Origin: CAWABB01 sp963701735 | GTDB taxonomy: Bacteria > Bacteroidota > Ignavibacteria > UBA10030 > UBA6906 | Reading direction: 5' to 3' | Assembly: GCA_963701735.1 (NCBI GenBank) | Contig: CAVPBI010000007.1 | Coordinates: forward strand, 1-64,000 | DNA length: 64,000 bases | Part shown: positions 59,714 through 64,000 of the stretch, piece after piece | Layout: the number at the start of each line of letters is the position of its first letter | Position numbering within the stretch: the stretch's first letter is position 1 | Program-made: the position numbers and the translations under genes | The notes under the pieces: model-generated | The model's database searches: none | Told to the model about the DNA's origin: nothing | The model's input: the letters and a program-made list of their open reading frames with translations, nothing else

Positions 59714-60229
59714 TTACGCCTGCGGCCGGGGCCCCCTGCCGGGACGGAACTTCTCCCAGCGCCTGGTTCTCCGGCGCGGGACCCGCTGGGCGATCTTGCC
59801 CATCTCGCTCCAGAGCTCTTTCTCCTTCTCGTACCGCCCGATCCGCACGCGGTAGATGCGCCGCTTCCCCTTCAGCTTGAAGACGACAACCTGACGCTTT
59901 CCCCCCGTCTCCACGAGTGCCTCGCGTCCGATGTGCATCCACTCGATGTCGGCAACCGGGACCCGGTGCTCCGCCCACCTGTGGCTGAAGACAATTGCCT
60001 CGTCCGTGATGATCAGACGGCGGTTCCGGAGCTTGTTGATCACCAGCGCGACCAGCGCAACCAGGACGAAGATGATGATGACATACATCAGCGGGTCGTT
60101 GAGGACGTACTCAAACTTCGCCTCCACGAAGCTCCCGCGGATGCCGCCGTACAGCACCATCGTGATCAGGTAGATCAGGGCCGACTGGTAATAGAAGTCC
60201 AGCTTGTATTTGAACGTTCGCTCCTGCAC
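59714..60229 (-). CDS. PH-domain-like membrane protein inside the dcw cluster
   Basis: A 171-residue unrecognised membrane protein between murG and murC. Two hydrophobic helices (YQSALIYLITMVLYGGI and LMYVIIIFVLVALVALVI) are followed by a small all-beta domain: RRLIITDEAIVFSHRWAEHRV, VADIEWMHIGREALVE, RQVVVFKLKGKRRIYRVRIG. This is reminiscent of bacterial PH-like (YdbT/YokE) domains. The C-terminus is very basic (RVPRRRTRRWEKFRPGRGPR). Spacing (seven bases after murG, 23 before murC) shows it is co-transcribed with wall-synthesis genes. Its role is unknown. Confidence 0.75.
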   Translation of the reverse strand: MQERTFKYKLDFYYQSALIYLITMVLYGGIRGSFVEAKFEYVLNDPLMYVIIIFVLVALVALVINKLRNRRLIITDEAIVFSHRWAEHRVPVADIEWMHIGREALVETGGKRQVVVFKLKGKRRIYRVRIGRYEKEKELWSEMGKIAQRVPRRRTRRWEKFRPGRGPRPQA

Positions 60230-60236
60230 GGCTCTC

Positions 60237-61352
60237 TCAGTGTTGTGCGAGCTTCAGCACTGCCCCGGCGAGCGTGTCCGCCGCATCGGGCCTGCTCAGG
60301 GTTCTGGCACGCGCGCTCATCGCCTGTCGCTGTCCCGGTTCGCGGAGGAGGGCAAGCACCGCGCCCATCATGTCCGCATCCGCGCGCGCTTCCGGAATCA
60401 GCACCGCCGCCCCCGCCTCCGCCATCACCCGGGCATTCTCTGTTTGATGATCGGCCGCTGCGTGCGGATACGGGACCAGCACCGACGGCACCCCGGCGCG
60501 CATCAGCTCCGCGAGCGTCGACGCACCCGAGCGGGAGATTGCGAGGTCGCTCGCGGCATACGCATTCTCCATCTGCTCGATGTACGGCAACACTCTCACG
60601 CGACCGGCGTCCGCGCCGGGGAGTGCAGCAACAACACGCTGGCACGCTTCCACATCCCGTGTCCCGCACCCCCAGAGCACCTGTGCGCCTTCGGCGGTAA
60701 TCAGACCGATCGACCGCTGCAGGATCACGTTCAGCGCCGTGGCGCCCTGACTGCCGCCGACGACGAGTACTGTCGTCCGTGCGGGATCGAGTCCGAATGC
60801 CGCTGCGCCGGCGGCACGGGACACCGACCCGATCGCCGCCCTCGTTGGGTTCCCCGTGACGAACACGTTGTCCGTGCGCCTGAGATACCGGCGCGACGAC
60901 TCAAACGTCAGGTGCACTTCGTTCGCCCGGGTCGCCAGCAGCCTCGTCGTCACGCCCGGATACCCGTTTTGCTCCTGGATGAGCGTCGGAATCCCGAGCA
61001 TCATGCCCGCTGCCAGCGGCGGGCCGCACACGTAGCCGCCCGTTCCCACAACCACATCGGGCTTGAAGCTCCGCAGAATCCCGATCGACTGCGTCACCGC
61101 CGCGACAACGCGGGCCGGAAACACCAGTGTATCCACCGAAAGCTTCCGGGCAAACCCGGTGATGGTGATGGAACGAAATGCGAACCCGTGCGACGGAACC
61201 ACCCGCGCTTCGATCTTCCCCTCTGTGCCGATGAACAGAATGTCCGCATCCGGCCGCCGTTTCCTGACCGCCTCGGCGATCGACAGCGCCGGATAGAGAT
61301 GGCCTCCGGTGCCACCGCCCGCGAATGCGACTGCGAGTCTGTTTCGACTCAA
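60237..61352 (-). CDS. murG: UDP-N-acetylglucosamine--N-acetylmuramyl-(pentapeptide) pyrophosphoryl-undecaprenol GlcNAc transferase
   Basis: A 371-residue peripheral membrane GT28 glycosyltransferase that turns lipid I into lipid II. The first glycine-rich loop AGGGTGGHLYPALSIAE lies at residues 10-26. GTGGYVCGPPLAAGMMLGIP, the acceptor loop LIQEQNGYPGVTTRLLA, VLVVGGSQGATALNVI and the donor site ISRSGASTLAELMRAGVPSVLVPYPHAAADHQTENA (in pieces) are all intact. It overlaps the ftsW stop by four bases. Confidence 0.97.
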   Translation of the reverse strand: MSRNRLAVAFAGGGTGGHLYPALSIAEAVRKRRPDADILFIGTEGKIEARVVPSHGFAFRSITITGFARKLSVDTLVFPARVVAAVTQSIGILRSFKPDVVVGTGGYVCGPPLAAGMMLGIPTLIQEQNGYPGVTTRLLATRANEVHLTFESSRRYLRRTDNVFVTGNPTRAAIGSVSRAAGAAAFGLDPARTTVLVVGGSQGATALNVILQRSIGLITAEGAQVLWGCGTRDVEACQRVVAALPGADAGRVRVLPYIEQMENAYAASDLAISRSGASTLAELMRAGVPSVLVPYPHAAADHQTENARVMAEAGAAVLIPEARADADMMGAVLALLREPGQRQAMSARARTLSRPDAADTLAGAVLKLAQH

Positions 61353-62512
61353 TAGGTACTCCCTACCGCCGGCTGGCGCTTTGCTTTCCGGAAGATGCCC
61401 CTGGCACCCTCGGCCCTGGGGTGGAGGTCCGTCTGCGACGAGATGTTAAGCAGGACTCCCACCGCCGCGGCCGAGAAGAGCATCGACGACCCGCCAAAGC
61501 TGACAAACGGCATCGGGAGCCCCGTCGTCGGCAGAATCCCAAGGGTCACCGCCCCGTTCACGAGGCCGTAGCACGCGATCGCCGCGGTGATCCCTATCGC
61601 CAGATACCGGCCGAGGTCGTCCGGCGCGTGCCGTGCGATCCTGATGCCGCGAAGCATGATCAGCAAAAAGAGGCCGACGATGAACAGCGTCCCGATCAGT
61701 CCGTACTCCTCGCCGACGATCGAGAAGACAAAGTCCCCGTACGACTCGGGGAGGAAGAGATCCCGCTGCCGGCTGTTCCCCGGCCCAAGCCCGAACACTC
61801 CGCCGTTTCCGAACCCGATCATCGCCTGCCAGAGCTGGTAGTTCGTCTTCCCGCCGCCGGAGCCGTCGATGAAACTCATGATGCGGCGCATGCGGTATTC
61901 GGCGCTCAGCATGTAGACGCCCAGGAGTGGCACGAGCGCCCCGACCGTGAAGCCGAGGTGCAGCATCCGCGCCCTGCCGACGAACAGCATGATCAGGCTG
62001 ATCAGGAAGATCATCACCCCCGTGCTGAAGTTCGGCTGCAGGAGGACGAGCACGGTCACCGATCCCACCCAGAGCATCAGCGGAACGTACCCGAACTTGA
62101 GCTCGGTGATCCGCTCTTTCTTTCCAGCCATCAGCACCGCAAGATGGAAGATCAGCGCGAATTTCGCGAACTCCGAAGGCTGGAGCGAAAACCCGCCGAA
62201 CCGCAGCCATCGCGCCGCGCCTTTGACCTCGCCGCCGAGCCCGAGCGTAAAGAGCAGCAGGACAATGGCGGCCACCAGCGCAGGCTTCGTCAGCTTGCGG
62301 TATTTGTGATAGTCGATCTGGATAAACAGAATCAGAAACACGAACCCCAGCAGCACCTTCAGCGCGTGGCTGCCCAGCAGCCTTCCGCTCTCGCCCCACT
62401 TCACCATGGCCCACGTCGCGCTGGCGCTGTACACGACGCCAAGGCTCAGAACCATCAGCGTCACGATGGCGAGGAGCGTCATCAGGTCGATGTGGTTCCG
62501 CTGCCGCGTCAC
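61349..62512 (-). CDS. ftsW: peptidoglycan glycosyltransferase / division protein FtsW
   Basis: A 387-residue SEDS-family polytopic membrane protein that polymerises lipid II at the septum. Around ten hydrophobic helices are seen. Motifs include GFSLQPSEFAKFALIFHLA, VLLQPNFSTGVMIFLI, the FGLGPGNSRQRDLFLPESYGDFVFSIVGEEYG stretch (in pieces) with the catalytic Asp region, and LPTTGLPMPFVSFGGSSML. It lies 13 bases after murD and overlaps murG. Co-location with murG, murC and ftsQ favours FtsW over RodA. Confidence 0.95.
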   Translation of the reverse strand: MTRQRNHIDLMTLLAIVTLMVLSLGVVYSASATWAMVKWGESGRLLGSHALKVLLGFVFLILFIQIDYHKYRKLTKPALVAAIVLLLFTLGLGGEVKGAARWLRFGGFSLQPSEFAKFALIFHLAVLMAGKKERITELKFGYVPLMLWVGSVTVLVLLQPNFSTGVMIFLISLIMLFVGRARMLHLGFTVGALVPLLGVYMLSAEYRMRRIMSFIDGSGGGKTNYQLWQAMIGFGNGGVFGLGPGNSRQRDLFLPESYGDFVFSIVGEEYGLIGTLFIVGLFLLIMLRGIRIARHAPDDLGRYLAIGITAAIACYGLVNGAVTLGILPTTGLPMPFVSFGGSSMLFSAAAVGVLLNISSQTDLHPRAEGARGIFRKAKRQPAVGSTY

Positions 62513-62525
62513 GATCCGGTCTCCG

Positions 62526-63894
62526 TCATGATCCCATCCCCATCACCAGTTCCTTGAACACGCGACCCCGGTGCTCATAGTTCTGGAACCAATCGAACGA
62601 CGCACACGCCGGCGACAGGAGCACGACGTCTCCGCGCTGCGCCATGCCCCGCGCGGAGCGGATCGCCTCGTCCATCGACCTCGCCATCGCCAGCGGCACG
62701 ACGCCGGTGAACGCCATACGAACCTTCTCGGCCGATTCGCCCATGGCGACAATGGCACGCACGTGCTTCCTCACAGGGTCCATCAAGCGTGAATAGTCGT
62801 TCCCCTTGTCCCGGCCACCCAGCAGGACGACGATCGGGGAGGTGAAGCTCTGGAGCGCATACCACACGGCATCCACGTTGGTGGCCTTCGAGTCGTTCAC
62901 ATACGAGACGCCGTCCAGCTCCCGCACAAATTCCAGCCGGTGCTCGACGCCCCTGAAATTCTTCAGCGTCGCGCGGATCGAGGCCGCCGGCACATCCAGG
63001 GCGCGTCCGGCCAGCGTAGCCGCCATCGCGTTCTCGAGGTTGTGCGCGCCGCGAATGCTGATCTCGGAGACGGGGAGCACCGAAGCAACTGCGCCCTCCA
63101 GCACCACCGCCAGATCCTCGTCCTTCACAAACGCACCGGCAGCGACCTGTTGCGTGCGGCTGAACGCCAGCGTCCGGACACCCGCGGGCACCTTCCCCTC
63201 AACAGCTGCGCAGGTTGCCGGATCGCCACTATTATAGATGAGTGTGTCGCCCGTTCCCTGATTTTCGAACACCCGCTGCTTCGACGCGAGGTACAGCTCG
63301 AACCGGTGGTCGTAGCGGTCAAGATGGTCCGGGGTGATGTTCAGCAGCACCGACACCCGCGGCCGGAACGTCTTGATGTGGTCGAGTTGAAAGCTGCTGA
63401 CTTCCAGAATCGCCACATCCCCTTCGCTCATCTCTGTCACGACCTGCGAGAATGCTGTCCCGATATTCCCGGCAACGACCGACCTGACGTTCGCGTCCTG
63501 GAAGACCCTCCCCGTCAGCGCAGTGGTGGTTGTCTTCCCGTTGGTCCCCGTGATGGCCACAATCGGGCCCGGACAGAACCAGCTCGCCACCTCCAGCTCG
63601 CTCACCACGTCCGTCCCCCGGGCAACCGCCTCCTTCACCAGCGGAACGGTGGACGGAACTCCCGGGCTCAGCACCACCACATCGGCCTCGGCTGCCCGCG
63701 CCGTATGTCCTCCAAACTCTGCCGGAACACCCAGGCGCGCAAGCTCTTCGGGCAGAGATCCGAGCCCGGCCGCCTCAGCCCTTCTCGCTCAGAAACACTT
63801 CCGCACCCGCAGACTTCAGGAGGCCGGCTGCAGCAAGGCCGCTGCGCGCACCGCCGAGAATACTGAACCGCTTGCCCGCAACCTGCCGCTTCAT
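62526..63894 (-). CDS. murD: UDP-N-acetylmuramoylalanine--D-glutamate ligase (frameshifted)
   Basis: A Mur ligase adding D-Glu to UDP-MurNAc-L-Ala, about 455 residues when repaired. ATG 63894 starts MKRQVAGKRFSILGGARSGL and the frame ends at a TGA after AEVFLSEKG (about 63775). The next frame carries on with EAAGLGSLPEELARLGVPAE, ADVVVLSPGVPSTVPLV, the ATP loop AITGTNGKTTTTALTG and NITPDHLDRYDHRFEL to the stop at 62526. One extra G within the CCC/GGG run at 63779-63781 explains the break. murD is indispensable in walled bacteria, so a sequence error is the likely cause. The ATG overlaps the mraY stop. Confidence 0.88.
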
Positions 63895-64000
63895 CGCACC
63901 TTGAAGGTCGCCAGGCTGAGAATCATCAGAAGGATAGCCATAATGTAGAACCGCGTCACGATCTTCGGCTCGGGCCATCCCTTCATTTCGAAATGATGGT
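63891..64000 (-). CDS. mraY: phospho-N-acetylmuramoyl-pentapeptide-transferase, 3' end (partial)
   Basis: Only the last 36 or so codons are in the window. The frame reads HHFEMKGWPEPKIVTRFYIM followed by a hydrophobic helix (AILLMILSLATFKVR) and TGA at 63893-63891. The HHF(E)xKGWPE motif is the conserved C-terminal signature of MraY, which makes lipid I. The stop overlaps the murD ATG (ATGA), as expected for mraY-murD coupling in dcw clusters. The rest of the gene lies beyond the right edge. Confidence 0.9.
   Translation of the reverse strand, partial: HHFEMKGWPEPKIVTRFYIMAILLMILSLATFKVR

Noticed and set aside
59691..59978. N-terminal extension of murC
   Set aside because: It overlaps the PH-like gene out of frame, and the Mur motif LHFVGIGG begins right after ATG 59690.
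1..64000. tRNA, rRNA, CRISPR array, transposase, integrase or attachment site
   Set aside because: I looked through the intergenic gaps and translations and recognised none. All gaps are short.

Overview
The window is a GC-rich stretch of bacterial chromosome, packed with genes and with no gene-free gap above about 270 bases. The gene repertoire points to the FCB group outside the classical Bacteroidia, most likely an Ignavibacteriota- or Chlorobiota-like lineage. Supporting genes are a PorV/PorQ-type outer-membrane protein, a DUF2851 protein, a secreted protein of the family labelled 'asparagine synthetase B', a DUF4159/DUF4175 pair, a DUF6588-like protein and a DivIVA protein inside an ileS operon. 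Clear AGGAGG-type ribosome binding sites and TTGACA/TATACT-type promoters, rather than the Bacteroidia TTTG/TAnnTTTG type, agree with this. The phylum call is an inference from family content.

Layout. 1-4.7 kb: end of a BtuF-like binding protein coupled to a deoxynucleoside kinase, converging on tmk, an S41 protease and a TauE/SafE permease. 4.7-11.5 kb: an ECF sigma factor and a toast-rack-like protein (plus) facing rlmN and the coupled set adk, glycerophosphodiesterase and a TPR-CHAT protein (minus). 11.7-13.2 kb: two exported proteins, both frameshifted. 13.4-20.9 kb: a tight minus-strand operon yggS, divIVA-like, purine nucleoside phosphorylase, ileS, dksA-like, lspA, rluA-like. 21-25.8 kb (plus): TPR protein, larE, pyrF, DUF2851. 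25.8-29 kb (minus): secreted 'AsnB-like' protein and a TPR protein. 29.1-38.1 kb (plus): dxr, rseP, then a cassette of exported protein, FecR protein, outer-membrane barrel and CHASE2 adenylate cyclase. 38.2-41.9 kb (minus): lipoprotein, PorV-like protein, then beta-propeller, small Cys-rich exported peptide and MauE-like membrane protein. 42.1-46.4 kb: lon and dnaX. 46.4-48.9 kb: ECF sigma/anti-sigma pair, a UbiA remnant and an epimerase. 48.9-54.9 kb: M14 peptidase, DUF4175, DUF4159, DUF4136 lipoprotein. 55-64 kb: a division and cell-wall (dcw) cluster mraY-murD-ftsW-murG-(PH-like membrane protein)-murC-ftsQ-ftsA-ftsZ.

Working together, the dcw block, lspA, tmk, adk, dxr, ileS, dnaX and rlmN are housekeeping. 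The most interesting accessory parts are the FecR/barrel/CHASE2-cyclase cassette, the MauE/Cys-peptide/propeller cassette, a CHAT protein lacking both catalytic residues, and a nine-A slippery tract in dnaX placed to produce a gamma-like short form. The lon promoter has a near-perfect consensus with a palindrome as its spacer.

Data caution: ten single-frame breaks fall within otherwise well-conserved genes, including adk and murD, which are normally indispensable. Sequencing or assembly indels are therefore the simplest explanation for most of them. No rRNA, tRNA, CRISPR array, insertion sequence or attachment site was recognised.
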